Positions 14,831-23,726 of a DNA stretch of 64,000 nt are shown here, piece after piece. Each line of letters opens with the position of its first letter. Within the stretch, counting starts at the first letter, position 1. The stretch lies in NCBI RefSeq assembly GCF_000472785.1, contig NZ_AXAL01000028.1, forward strand, positions 32,634-96,633. The letters are read 5' to 3'. Both the position numbers and the translations under genes were made by a program. A model generated the notes under the pieces. It made no database searches, was not told where the DNA came from, and was given only the letters and a program-made list of their open reading frames with translations. The DNA is from Mesorhizobium loti CJ3sym (GTDB lineage: Bacteria > Pseudomonadota > Alphaproteobacteria > Rhizobiales > Rhizobiaceae).

Positions 14831-16765
14831 ATGAGCGAAGCCGTGGACGCCAAACAGGCGCCGCTCGACGTCATCACCATCGGCCGCGCTTCCGTCGACC
14901 TCTATGGCCAGCAGATCGGCTCGCGGCTGGAAGACATCACCTCCTTCGCCAAGTCGGTCGGCGGCTGCCCGGCCAACATTTCGGTAGGCACGGCCAGGCT
15001 CGGCCTACGCTCGGCGCTGCTGACGCGCGTCGGCGATGAGCAGATGGGCCGCTTCATTCGTGAACAGCTGAAACGCGAAGGCGTCAACACCGACGGGTTG
15101 AAGACCGACAAGGAACGGTTGACGGCGCTGGTGCTGCTGTCGGTCGAAAGCGAAGGCGTTTCGCCGATGATCTTTTACCGCACCGACTGCGCCGACATGG
15201 CGCTGGCGCCGGAAGACATTGACGAGGCCTTCATCGCCTCGGCGCGCTCGATCGTCGTCACCGGCACGCATTTTTCCCGCCCCAACAGCGACGCCGCCCA
15301 ACGCAAGGCGATCCGCATCATGAAGGCCAGGGGTGGCAAGGTGGTGTTCGACATCGACTATCGGCCCAATCTCTGGGGCCTTGCCGGCCATGCCGAAGGG
15401 TTCGAGCGCTATGTCAAATCGGACCGGGTTTCAGCCCAGTTGAAGACCGTGCTGCCTGATTGCGATCTCATCGTCGGCACCGAGGAAGAGATCATGATCG
15501 CGTCGGGTGCCGATGACTGCCTGAGCGCGCTGAAGACGATCCGCTCGCTGTCGTCGGCCACCATCGTCTTGAAACGCGGCGCCATGGGCTGCATCGTCTA
15601 TGACGGACCGATCAGCGACGATCTCGAGGACGGTGTCGTCGGCAAGGGTTTCCCGATCGAGATCTACAATGTGCTGGGCGCAGGTGACGCCTTCATGTCC
15701 GGCTTCCTGCGCGGCTGGCTGGGTGGCGAAGACCATGCCACGGCGGCGACCTGGGCCAATGCCTGCGGCGCCTTTGCCGTGTCGCGGCTGCTCTGCGCAC
15801 CGGAATATCCGACCTTCGAGGAGTTGCAGTTCTTCCTCAAGAACGGCAGCAAGCATCTCGCCCTGCGCAAGGACGAGGCGATCAACCACATCCATTGGGC
15901 GACGACGCGTCGGCGCGACATTCCCTCGATGATGGCGCTCGCCTGCGATCACCGTGTGCAACTCGAGGACGTCGCGGCCAAGACCGGCGCCGATCCGGCA
16001 CGCATCCGCGATTTCAAGGTGCTGGCGGTCAAGGCGGCGGCGAAAGTCGCCGCAGGCCGTGATGGCTACGGCATGCTGATCGACGAGAAACATGGCCGCG
16101 AAGCGATGTTCGAATTCGCCAGGCATCCCTTTGCCTGGCTCGGGCGCCCGGTGGAACTGCCGGGCTCGCGGCCACTGCGTTTCGAATTCTCGCAGGATAT
16201 CGGCTCGCAGCTTACCGAATGGCCTGTCGATCACTGCATCAAATGCCTGTGCTTCTACCATCCCGACGATCCGGCAGCACTGAAGGAAGAACAGCAGCAG
16301 AAGCTGCGCACGCTGTTCGAGGCGGCGCGGAAAGTCGGCCGGGAACTGCTCATCGAGATCATCGCCGGCAAGCACGGCAAGCTCGACGACACGACCATTC
16401 CGCGCGCGCTGGAGGAACTCTATGCGCTCGGCATCAAGCCCGACTGGTGGAAGCTCGAGCCGCAGGCGTCGAGCGCCGCATGGGCCAAGATCGAAGCGGT
16501 CATCCTGAAGCATGATCCGTGGTGCCGTGGCATCGTGCTGCTTGGCCTGGAAGCGCCGCAGGACGAGCTGGAGGCGGCTTTCGCCGCCACTGCCAAGGCG
16601 CCGATCGTCAAGGGGTTTGCCGTCGGCCGCACCATCTTCGTCCACGCGGCCGAAGAGTGGCTGGCCGGAAGGATGTCGGATGACGAGGCCGTCGTCGACA
16701 TGGCCTCGCGCTTCGAACAGTTGACCGAGGCGTGGCTTGCCGCGCGTGGCCGTAAAGCAGCATAA
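14831..16765 (+). CDS. iolC: 5-dehydro-2-deoxygluconokinase fused to a DUF2090 domain
   Basis: Fusion protein of 644 residues. Residues about 10-330 are a PfkB/ribokinase-type kinase that phosphorylates 2-deoxy-5-keto-gluconate; VGGCPANISVGTARLG near 44-59 binds the sugar, and GAGDAFMSG near 282-290 has the catalytic Asp. Residues about 335-640 are DUF2090, related in fold to class I aldolases. Many rhizobial inositol loci lack a separate IolJ aldolase, so the DUF2090 half is a plausible aldolase for the next step; that is an inference. A good GGAGG site precedes ATG 14831. It is the first gene of the iol operon. Confidence 0.92.
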   Translation: MSEAVDAKQAPLDVITIGRASVDLYGQQIGSRLEDITSFAKSVGGCPANISVGTARLGLRSALLTRVGDEQMGRFIREQLKREGVNTDGLKTDKERLTALVLLSVESEGVSPMIFYRTDCADMALAPEDIDEAFIASARSIVVTGTHFSRPNSDAAQRKAIRIMKARGGKVVFDIDYRPNLWGLAGHAEGFERYVKSDRVSAQLKTVLPDCDLIVGTEEEIMIASGADDCLSALKTIRSLSSATIVLKRGAMGCIVYDGPISDDLEDGVVGKGFPIEIYNVLGAGDAFMSGFLRGWLGGEDHATAATWANACGAFAVSRLLCAPEYPTFEELQFFLKNGSKHLALRKDEAINHIHWATTRRRDIPSMMALACDHRVQLEDVAAKTGADPARIRDFKVLAVKAAAKVAAGRDGYGMLIDEKHGREAMFEFARHPFAWLGRPVELPGSRPLRFEFSQDIGSQLTEWPVDHCIKCLCFYHPDDPAALKEEQQQKLRTLFEAARKVGRELLIEIIAGKHGKLDDTTIPRALEELYALGIKPDWWKLEPQASSAAWAKIEAVILKHDPWCRGIVLLGLEAPQDELEAAFAATAKAPIVKGFAVGRTIFVHAAEEWLAGRMSDDEAVVDMASRFEQLTEAWLAARGRKAA

Positions 16766-16797
16766 AGGCGCGGCAGAGGACTGCGGAGGAAACCACC

Positions 16798-18648
16798 ATG
16801 AGCAAGACAATCCGCCTGACGATGGCGCAGGCGTTGACCCGCTTCCTGTCCCGCCAGATGACCGAGATCGACGGCAAGACAGTGCCTATCTTCGGCGGTG
16901 TCTGGGCGATCTTCGGCCATGGCAATGTCGCCGGCATCGGCGAGGCGCTCTACCAGGTGCGCGACGAACTGCCGACGTTCCGCGCCCACAATGAACAGGC
17001 GATGGCACATGCGGCGATCGCCTACGCCAAGGCCAATTTCCGCCGCCGCTTCATGGCCGCGACCTCTTCGATCGGCCCCGGCGCGCTCAACATGGTGACG
17101 GCGGCAGCACTTGCGCATGTCAACCGGCTGCCTGTGCTGTTTCTGCCCGGCGATGTCTTCGCCAACCGCGTCCCCGACCCGGTGCTGCAGCAGGCCGAGG
17201 ACTTTTCCGACGGCACGGCGACGGTCAATGACTGCTTCCGTCCGGTGTCGCGCTATTTCGACCGCATCACCCGGCCCGAGCAGATCATACCGGCACTGAG
17301 CCGTGCGATGGCTGTGCTGACCGATCCGGCCGAGTGCGGCCCGGTGACGCTGTCGCTCTGCCAGGACGTCCAGGCCGAGGCCTACGACTATCCCGAGAGT
17401 TTTTTCGCCGAACGCGTCTGGCACCAGCGCCGGCCACGCCCGGACCGCCACGAGCTTGCCGCAGCGGTGGCTGCGCTGAAGGGTGCGAAGAAGCCGCTGG
17501 TGATCGCCGGCGGCGGCGTTCTCTATTCGCAGGCCTCCGATGAGCTGGCCAAATTCGTCGAGGGCGCGGGCATTCCGGTTTGCGAAACGCAAGGCGGCAA
17601 ATCCTCACTGCCCGACACGCATCCGCTCAACATGGCGGCGGTCGGCGTCACCGGCACTTCGGCCGCCAACCGGCTGGCGGAAGAGGCCGATGTCGTGCTG
17701 GCCATAGGCACGCGTTTGCAGGATTTCACCACCGGCTCATGGGCGCTGTTCAAGAATTCCGGCAAGACCATAATCGGCTTGAACGTGCAGCCTTTCGATG
17801 CCGGCAAGCATCGCGCACTGCCGCTGGTCGCGGACGCGGCCGAAGGGCTCACCGAACTTGGAGCTGCGCTGAAAGGCTGGAAAGCGCCGTCCGCCTGGAC
17901 CGACAATTCGGCCACCGGCAAGAAGGCCTGGCAGGCCGATGCCGGCAAGGTGACGGCCTCGACCAACGCGGCCTTCCCCTCCGACGCGCAGGTGATCGGC
18001 GCGGTGCAGCGCGCGATGGGCTCCGGCGTGACACTGTTGCATGCCGCCGGCGGGCTGCCGGGCGAATTGCACAAGCTTTGGCAGGCCGGCGCGCCTGGCT
18101 CCTACCACGCCGAATACGGCTTCTCGACCATGGGCTACGAGATTGCCGGCGGACTCGGCACCAAGATGGCCAAGCCCGGCGAGGAGGTCGTCGTCATGAT
18201 CGGCGACGGCTCCTATTTGATGCTGAATTCCGAGATCGCCACCTCGGTGATGCTTGGTTTGAAGCTTACCATCGTGCTGCTCGACAATCGTGGCTATGGC
18301 TGCATCAACCGGCTGCAGATGGCGACCGGCGGCGCCAACTTCAACAATCTCCTGAAGGACTCGCGTCACGAGATTCTGCCCGATATCGACTTTGCCGCCC
18401 ATGCGGCGAGCCTGGGCGCGATTGCCGAAAAGGTGCCGTCGATCGCCGGGCTGGAAAATGCGCTGCAGAAGGCCAAGACAAACGACCGCACCACCGTTCT
18501 GGTCATCGACACCGATCCGCTGGTCTCCACCGACGCCGGCGGCACGTGGTGGGATGTGGCGGTGCCGGAAGTGTCGGCACGTCCGCAGGTGAACGCGGCG
18601 CGCAAGGCCTATGACGAGAAGCGGCAGATGCAAAGCGTTGGCGATTGA
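16798..18648 (+). CDS. iolD: 3D-(3,5/4)-trihydroxycyclohexane-1,2-dione acylhydrolase
   Basis: ThDP-dependent ring-opening hydrolase of 616 residues in myo-inositol breakdown; it converts the diketone made by IolE into 5-deoxy-glucuronate. It has the acetolactate-synthase-type fold: an N-terminal Pyr domain with the catalytic Glu probably in AHNEQAMAHAA (about 61-71), a middle domain, and a C-terminal PP domain with the ThDP motif GDGSYLML near 468 and NRGYG near 499. The gene lies 32 bp after iolC with GGAGGA before ATG 16798. Confidence 0.94.
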   Translation: MSKTIRLTMAQALTRFLSRQMTEIDGKTVPIFGGVWAIFGHGNVAGIGEALYQVRDELPTFRAHNEQAMAHAAIAYAKANFRRRFMAATSSIGPGALNMVTAAALAHVNRLPVLFLPGDVFANRVPDPVLQQAEDFSDGTATVNDCFRPVSRYFDRITRPEQIIPALSRAMAVLTDPAECGPVTLSLCQDVQAEAYDYPESFFAERVWHQRRPRPDRHELAAAVAALKGAKKPLVIAGGGVLYSQASDELAKFVEGAGIPVCETQGGKSSLPDTHPLNMAAVGVTGTSAANRLAEEADVVLAIGTRLQDFTTGSWALFKNSGKTIIGLNVQPFDAGKHRALPLVADAAEGLTELGAALKGWKAPSAWTDNSATGKKAWQADAGKVTASTNAAFPSDAQVIGAVQRAMGSGVTLLHAAGGLPGELHKLWQAGAPGSYHAEYGFSTMGYEIAGGLGTKMAKPGEEVVVMIGDGSYLMLNSEIATSVMLGLKLTIVLLDNRGYGCINRLQMATGGANFNNLLKDSRHEILPDIDFAAHAASLGAIAEKVPSIAGLENALQKAKTNDRTTVLVIDTDPLVSTDAGGTWWDVAVPEVSARPQVNAARKAYDEKRQMQSVGD

Positions 18649-18657
18649 CGCCAGCTG

Positions 18658-18712
18658 CCTTCTCCCCGTCCCTATACGGGGAGAAGGTGCCGGCAGGCGG
18701 ATGAGGGGCAGC
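18658..18712. repeat. REP-like palindrome between iolD and iolE
   Basis: CCTTCTCCCCGT (18658-18669) pairs perfectly with ACGGGGAGAAGG (18676-18687), followed by the tail TGCCGGCAGGCGGATGAGG. I recognise this as a high-copy intergenic element of mesorhizobia and relatives. Inside an operon it may act as an mRNA-stabilising hairpin. Confidence 0.7.
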
Positions 18713-18754
18713 GCCAGCGGCCCAAAATGAACTGTTCTGATCTGGAGTGACGAC

Positions 18755-19672
18755 TTGAAAGCCAAACTGGGCATGTCCCCCATCGCGTGGTGGAACGACG
18801 ATCTTGCCGAACTCAGCGATGACGTGTCGCTGGAGGAATGCCTGCGCCAGTCGCGTTCGGCCGGGTTCACCGGCATGGAAATGGGCCGGCGCTTTCCCAA
18901 CGACCCCAATGTCATGCTGCCGATCCTGAAAAAGGCCGATGTGACGCTGTGCGGCGGCTGGTTCTCGGGCACGCTGGTCGATGAAGACATGAGCAAGAAC
19001 AAGGATCGCATCCAGCCGATGATCGACCTGTTCAAGGCGGTGAACGCGCCTTGCATCGTCTATGGCGAGGTTGGCCGCTCGATCCAGGGCGACCGTTCGA
19101 AGCCGCTCGCCACCAAGCCGAAACTCAACAGCGACGAGATGAAGGCCTATGCGAAGCGCCTGACCGAATTCGGCGAATGGTGCGCCGAACAAGGCATGCC
19201 GTTGTCCTATCACCACCACATGGCGGCGGTGGTCGAGACCGAGCCGGAACTCGATGCCTTCATGCGCCATTCCGGGGCCGGCATTCCGCTGCTGCTCGAC
19301 GCCGGCCACCTGGCCTTTGCCGGCGGCGACGTGCTGCGCGCCATCGACAACCACCACAAGCGCATCAGCCACGTGCATGTGAAGGATGTGCGCATGGGTG
19401 TGATCGACGGGCTCGACCGCACGAAGCAATCTTTCCTCGACGCCGTGGCGCTCGGCGCCTTCACCGTGCCGGGCGACGGCTCGCTGGATTTCGGCGCCAT
19501 CGTGCAGCGCTTCGCCGACCATGGCTATGAAGGCTGGTTCGTGGTCGAGGCCGAGCAGGACCCGAAGAAGAACCCGCCGCTGAAAATGGCTGAAGTCGGC
19601 CACAAGGAGCTGATGCGGGTGATGACAGCTGCCGGCTACACGGTGGAGACACAGGGCTTCCCGAATGCCTGA
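18755..19672 (+). CDS. iolE: Inosose dehydratase
   Basis: Converts scyllo-inosose to the cyclohexane-1,2-dione used by IolD. It is a TIM-barrel protein of the xylose-isomerase-like superfamily, 305 residues. Metal-site segments are seen as GEVGRSIQG, LSYHHHMAAVVE, LLLDAGHLAFAGGD and FVVEAEQD. TTG 18755 is taken as the start because TCTGGAG lies just upstream and the protein then begins with the expected KLGMSPIAWWND. It is third in the iol operon, after the REP-like palindrome. Confidence 0.92.
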   Translation: MKAKLGMSPIAWWNDDLAELSDDVSLEECLRQSRSAGFTGMEMGRRFPNDPNVMLPILKKADVTLCGGWFSGTLVDEDMSKNKDRIQPMIDLFKAVNAPCIVYGEVGRSIQGDRSKPLATKPKLNSDEMKAYAKRLTEFGEWCAEQGMPLSYHHHMAAVVETEPELDAFMRHSGAGIPLLLDAGHLAFAGGDVLRAIDNHHKRISHVHVKDVRMGVIDGLDRTKQSFLDAVALGAFTVPGDGSLDFGAIVQRFADHGYEGWFVVEAEQDPKKNPPLKMAEVGHKELMRVMTAAGYTVETQGFPNA

Positions 19673-19715
19673 CGCGATGGGTTCACGGCGGGGCAGGTTG
19701 CTGTAGATTGGCCCG

Positions 19716-19934
19716 ATGAAAGATTCCGAGCACCCGTTCTTCCGCCCGCTGTGGCGTCGTGTCGCCGTCGTCGCGGTGTGTGTCATCTGGTCGATCATCG
19801 AGTTCGCCACCGGCACGCCGTTCTGGGGCGTCATCGCGCTGGGCTTTGCCGGCTATGGCGTCTGGCAGTTTTTTTATCTCTACAATCCGGTCGACGAGGT
19901 GAAGCCCCCGGTCGAGACCGAACCGAAGGAGTAA
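19716..19934 (+). CDS. Small membrane protein between iolE and iolB
   Basis: Protein of 72 residues with two predicted membrane helices (about 14-30 and 36-54) and a charged, proline-rich C-terminal tail. No catalytic motif is seen. It lies 43 bp after iolE and ends four bases before iolB; its last codons carry the AAGGAG that serves iolB. No strong ribosome site precedes its ATG. Similar short proteins occur widely in rhizobia, but I know no function for them. Confidence 0.6.
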   Translation: MKDSEHPFFRPLWRRVAVVAVCVIWSIIEFATGTPFWGVIALGFAGYGVWQFFYLYNPVDEVKPPVETEPKE

Positions 19935-19938
19935 CCCG

Positions 19939-20751
19939 ATGTCGAAACTGCTCGTCAAAGCCGACAAGGGCCATGGCCGCGTTGCCCATGTGACGCCGAA
20001 GACCGCCGGCTGGACCTATGTCGGTTTCGACCTGCACCGGCTGCGGCCGGGCGAAAGCGCCTCAGGCAAAACGGACGATCGCGAAGTTTGCCTCGTGTTC
20101 GTCACCGGCAAGGGCAACGCCAAGGCCGGCGGCAAGGATCTAGGCCTGCTCGGCGAGCGCATGTCGCCCTTCGAGGGCAAGCCGTGGTCGGTCTATGTGC
20201 CCGAAGGATCGGATTGGTCGGTGACGGCAGATACCGATCTCGAACTCGCGGTCTGCTCGGCACCCGGTCTCGGTGGCGGCCTGCCGGTTCGGGTGATAGC
20301 ACCGGACGATCTCGGCCAGGAGGTGCGCGGCAAGGGCACCAACACGCGCTACGTCACCAACATCCTGCCCGAAGGCAAGCCAGCCGATTCCTTGCTGGTG
20401 GTCGAGGTCATCACGCCTGGCGGCCACACGTCGAGCTATCCGCCGCACAAGCATGACCAGGACAATCTGCCAGCCGAATCCTATCTCGAGGAAACCTACT
20501 ATCATCGCCTCAACCCGCCGCAGGGCTTCGCCTTCCAGCGCGTCTATACCGACGCAGACGGGAGCGGCCATCGCGCGCTCGACGAAGCCATGGCGATCGA
20601 GGATGGCGATGTCGTGCTGGTGCCCAAGGGTTATCACCCCTGCGCCGCCTGCCATGGTTATGATCTCTATTATCTCAACGTCATGGCCGGGCCGAAGCGG
20701 ACGTGGAAATTCCACAATGCGCCAGAGCACGAATGGTTGATGAAGGCCTGA
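19939..20751 (+). CDS. iolB: 5-deoxy-glucuronate isomerase
   Basis: Cupin-fold isomerase of 270 residues that turns 5-deoxy-D-glucuronate into 2-deoxy-5-keto-D-gluconate, the substrate of IolC. The cupin metal site is recognisable in SSYPPHKHD (about 171-179) with a Glu in ESYLEETYYHR, and the closing motif VLVPKGYHP with CHGYDLYYLNVMAG. The start ATG 19939 is supported by AAGGAG. It is the last iol gene in this operon; iolA is not in the window. Confidence 0.94.
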   Translation: MSKLLVKADKGHGRVAHVTPKTAGWTYVGFDLHRLRPGESASGKTDDREVCLVFVTGKGNAKAGGKDLGLLGERMSPFEGKPWSVYVPEGSDWSVTADTDLELAVCSAPGLGGGLPVRVIAPDDLGQEVRGKGTNTRYVTNILPEGKPADSLLVVEVITPGGHTSSYPPHKHDQDNLPAESYLEETYYHRLNPPQGFAFQRVYTDADGSGHRALDEAMAIEDGDVVLVPKGYHPCAACHGYDLYYLNVMAGPKRTWKFHNAPEHEWLMKA

Positions 20752-20890
20752 CCGTTCTGCGTTTCCGGGTGAACTTATTGGTCCAGCTCGGGAAAATCGT
20801 CGGCTAAGGACTTCTCGGGGCGATTTGCCTTCGAAAACCCTCAGAAGCTTCGTCAATCCGTCATGGAAATCACCTATGGCAGCGAGGCTA

Positions 20891-20976
20891 GTGCATGTCG
20901 CCCAAAAGTGTGTAGCGGTTTTGGGGCAACGACATGCACCAAATGAAGACTTAAAGCGCGCATCGCGGCGCGCTTT
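20891..20976. repeat. Mesorhizobial-type intergenic palindromic repeat
   Basis: GTGCATGTCG (20891-20900) and CGACATGCAC (20930-20939) are perfect inverted ends around CCCAAAA and TTTTGGG. A second hairpin, AAAGCGCG/CGCGCTTT (20953-20976), follows. I recognise the first part as a frequent intergenic element in Mesorhizobium. It separates the iol operon from the phosphonate genes. The rest of the 20752-20990 gap shows nothing else. Confidence 0.7.
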
Positions 20977-20990
20977 AACGAGGACCTCCC

Positions 20991-21698
20991 ATGCGTTATG
21001 CCATCTATTTCACCCCAAGGCAGGACGAACCGCTGGCGCGGATCGCCGCCAATTGGCTGGGCCGCGACCCGTTCGGCGCCGCGACGAAGCCGGTCGAGGC
21101 CGTGGCTGATCTGGCGGCAGCGGAGGTTGCCTTCCACACCGCTTCTGCCCGCCGCTATGGCTTCCACGCGACGCTGAAAGCGCCCTTCCGCCTGGCTGCC
21201 AACGAGACGGAGACCTCGCTGCGCGCCGCACTCGACCACTTTGCCGAGGCGACGCCGGTGGTGACGATCCCGCGTCTCGTCGTCAGCCAGATCGACAGCT
21301 TCTTCGCGCTGGTGCCGGAAGGCCCGCTGCCGCCGCTCAACCGCTTCGCCGACGAGGTCGTGCGCGACTTCGACCGCTTTCGCGCGCCGTTGAGCGATGC
21401 CGAGATCGAACGACGCAGCCCGGATTCGCTGAAGCCGGCCGAGTTTCGCAACCTCTGCCAATGGGGCTACCCCTATGTCTTTGAGACCTTCCGCTTCCAC
21501 ATGACGCTGTCCGGCCGGGCCGGGCCACAGGAAAGCCCTCGCCTGCGCGCAGCAATCGACAGCCTGTTCGCGGATATACTGCGGCAGCCGGTTCTGGTCG
21601 ACGCGCTGACGCTGTTTGTCGAACCCGAGCCGGGTGCGCCGTTCATGGTGCTTTCCCAGCATGCGTTGGGACGCCGCCCCGCCAGAAAAATCGCCTGA
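20991..21698 (+). CDS. DUF1045 protein, putative phosphonate-metabolism protein
   Basis: Protein of 235 residues of the DUF1045 family, which is found almost only beside phn genes and has a 2H-phosphoesterase-like fold. Two HxT/S-type motifs are visible: FHATLKAPF (about 60-68) and FHMTLSGRA (about 167-175), which suit a cyclic-phosphodiesterase or ligase activity. A role in processing cyclic ribose phosphates after C-P lyase action is plausible but unproven. It starts the small phn cluster; AGGA lies ahead of ATG 20991. Confidence 0.85.
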   Translation: MRYAIYFTPRQDEPLARIAANWLGRDPFGAATKPVEAVADLAAAEVAFHTASARRYGFHATLKAPFRLAANETETSLRAALDHFAEATPVVTIPRLVVSQIDSFFALVPEGPLPPLNRFADEVVRDFDRFRAPLSDAEIERRSPDSLKPAEFRNLCQWGYPYVFETFRFHMTLSGRAGPQESPRLRAAIDSLFADILRQPVLVDALTLFVEPEPGAPFMVLSQHALGRRPARKIA

Positions 21699-21747
21699 AC
21701 AAGCCCTGCCCCAAGTATCAAGGCCAAAGAATCAAAGACTGCCTGAA

Positions 21748-22902
21748 ATGACCGCCGAGACCGTTCTTTCCAACGCCCGCATCGTGCTTGCCGACGAGAT
21801 CGTCGAGGGGTCGCTGGTGCTGCGTGACGGCCTTATCGCCGGCATCGATGCAGGTGCTGGCCAAACCGGCAGGAACATGGCCGGCGAGGACATGGGCGGC
21901 GACTACATCATTCCCGGCCTGGTCGAACTGCACACCGACCATCTGGAGGGCCACTACGCGCCGCGGCCGAAAGTGCGCTGGAACCCGATCGCCGCCGTGC
22001 TTGCCCATGACGCGCAAGTGGCGACCGCCGGCATCACCACCGTACTCGACGCCTTGCGCGTCGGCATGGATGAGGACGCCGACCTGACATCGGACGACAT
22101 CCGCAAGCTGGCCGACGCGATCGAGGACAGCGTGCAGCAGGATCGCCTGCGTGCCGACCACTTCCTGCATCTGCGCTGCGAGGTTTCGGCGCCGGACTGC
22201 CTCCAGGCTTTTGCCAATTTCGACGAGGACGAGCGGGTCAAGCTGGCATCGCTGATGGACCATGCGCCGGGACAGCGCCAGTTCGTCAATCTCGAAACCT
22301 ATGCCTATTATTACCAGCGCAAGCTGAAGCTGACCGACCGTGACTTCAAGCTGTTCTGCGAGAAGCGGATGGGCGAATCGGCGCGCAATTCGGCACCCAA
22401 CCGGGCGGTGATCGCGGCTGCCTGCCACGAGCGCGGCATCGTGCTGGCCAGCCATGACGACGCAACAATTGGCCATGTCGGCGAGGCGATCGAACAAGGC
22501 GTGCGCGTTGCCGAATTCCCGACCACGCAAGAGGCCGCCAGGGCCTCGAAAGAGGCCGGGCTCGGCGTTCTGATGGGCGCGCCCAATGTCATGCGCGGTT
22601 CCTCGCATTCGGGCAATGTTTCGGCCCGCACGCTGGCCAGCGATGGCCTGCTCGACATATTGTCATCCGACTACATTCCCTTCAGCCTTATCCAGTCCGC
22701 TTTCTTCCTCGGCGACGTGGTCGAAGGCATTTCGCTGCCGCAGGCGGTCGCGATGGTGTCGAAGAACCCGGCGGAAGCGGTTGGCCTCAACGACCGCGGC
22801 GTCATCGAGCAGGGCCGCCGCGCCGATCTGGTGCGCGTGCGCGTCGACGACCATGTTCCAGTGGTGCGCACCGTCTGGCGGCAGGGGCGCCGGGTCGCAT
22901 GA
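21748..22902 (+). CDS. phnM: Alpha-D-ribose 1-methylphosphonate 5-triphosphate diphosphatase
   Basis: Amidohydrolase-superfamily metal enzyme of 384 residues that removes pyrophosphate from the C-P lyase intermediate. Metal-ligand segments are VELHTDHLEGH (the HxD/H motif, about 60-70), LRCEVS, VLASHDDATIGHV and SSDYIPFSL. ATG 21748 is chosen because the region upstream overlaps the DUF1045 gene and shows no domain. It ends inside an ATGA overlap with phnN. The C-P lyase core genes phnGHIJ are not in the window. Confidence 0.92.
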   Translation: MTAETVLSNARIVLADEIVEGSLVLRDGLIAGIDAGAGQTGRNMAGEDMGGDYIIPGLVELHTDHLEGHYAPRPKVRWNPIAAVLAHDAQVATAGITTVLDALRVGMDEDADLTSDDIRKLADAIEDSVQQDRLRADHFLHLRCEVSAPDCLQAFANFDEDERVKLASLMDHAPGQRQFVNLETYAYYYQRKLKLTDRDFKLFCEKRMGESARNSAPNRAVIAAACHERGIVLASHDDATIGHVGEAIEQGVRVAEFPTTQEAARASKEAGLGVLMGAPNVMRGSSHSGNVSARTLASDGLLDILSSDYIPFSLIQSAFFLGDVVEGISLPQAVAMVSKNPAEAVGLNDRGVIEQGRRADLVRVRVDDHVPVVRTVWRQGRRVA

Positions 22903-23528
22903 TGGTGTCGGCATCGATCGAGCGTGAATTGTCGGCTGAAGAGTTTCCGATTCGCCATGGCGTCTTTGTCGCCGTCGTGGGCCCCAGTGGCGCCGGCAAG
23001 GACACAGTAATTGACTATGCCCGCGCGCTTTTCGCTGATGAGACCCGGCTGGAGTTCGTCCGTCGCGTCATCACCAGGCCGAGCGATGCGGCGAGCGAGG
23101 ACCACGACACGCTGGCCGACGCCGCCTTCATCGAAGCCGAGGCCGACGGCGCCTTTGCCATTTCCTGGGAAGCGCATGGCTTGCGCTATGGCCTTCCGGC
23201 CGATGTCGACTGGTCGGTCACCAATGGCCATGTCGCGGTCGCCAATGTATCGCGCGCGATTATTCCGGTGCTGCGCGAGCGCTATGCCAATCTGGCCATC
23301 GTCGAAATCACCGCCTCGCCTGATGTGCTGGCCGAACGGCTGGCGATGCGCGGCCGCGAGTCGCGCGGCGAAGTGCTGGCGCGGCTGGCACGTAGCGCCA
23401 ATGTGACGCTGTCGGGCCCCGGCGTGACCTCGATCGACAACAGCGGCCCGCGCGAAGTGGCCGGCGAGCGCTTCGCCGAGCTGCTGCGCAAGGCCATGGC
23501 CTTCTCCGACATGTCGGGCCTGATCTGA
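22899..23528 (+). CDS. phnN: Ribose 1,5-bisphosphokinase
   Basis: Guanylate-kinase-like P-loop enzyme of 209 residues that makes phosphoribosyl pyrophosphate from ribose 1,5-bisphosphate. Walker A is GPSGAGKDT at about residues 28-36, and the GK-like segments RRVITRP and SWEAHGLRYG follow. Its ATG overlaps the phnM stop (ATGA); a second ATG follows immediately. It closes the short phosphonate cluster. Confidence 0.92.
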   Translation: MMVSASIERELSAEEFPIRHGVFVAVVGPSGAGKDTVIDYARALFADETRLEFVRRVITRPSDAASEDHDTLADAAFIEAEADGAFAISWEAHGLRYGLPADVDWSVTNGHVAVANVSRAIIPVLRERYANLAIVEITASPDVLAERLAMRGRESRGEVLARLARSANVTLSGPGVTSIDNSGPREVAGERFAELLRKAMAFSDMSGLI

Positions 23529-23726
23529 TTTAGCTAGGCGCGCATCTTCGAGCCTCGGCGTGTGCGGCTCGACTGGACCGAAGCACCGCTTCGCTGATGC
23601 TTCACTTGCTTTGCCACAGCTTCCGGAGCGCTATGTGGTGCTGAACGCACATGTGATTCTAGGCTACGTTTCCCGGGAAAGCCGCCCGGAGTATCCGGGG
23701 CGAACAAGACAGGACAGGAAGCCTCC

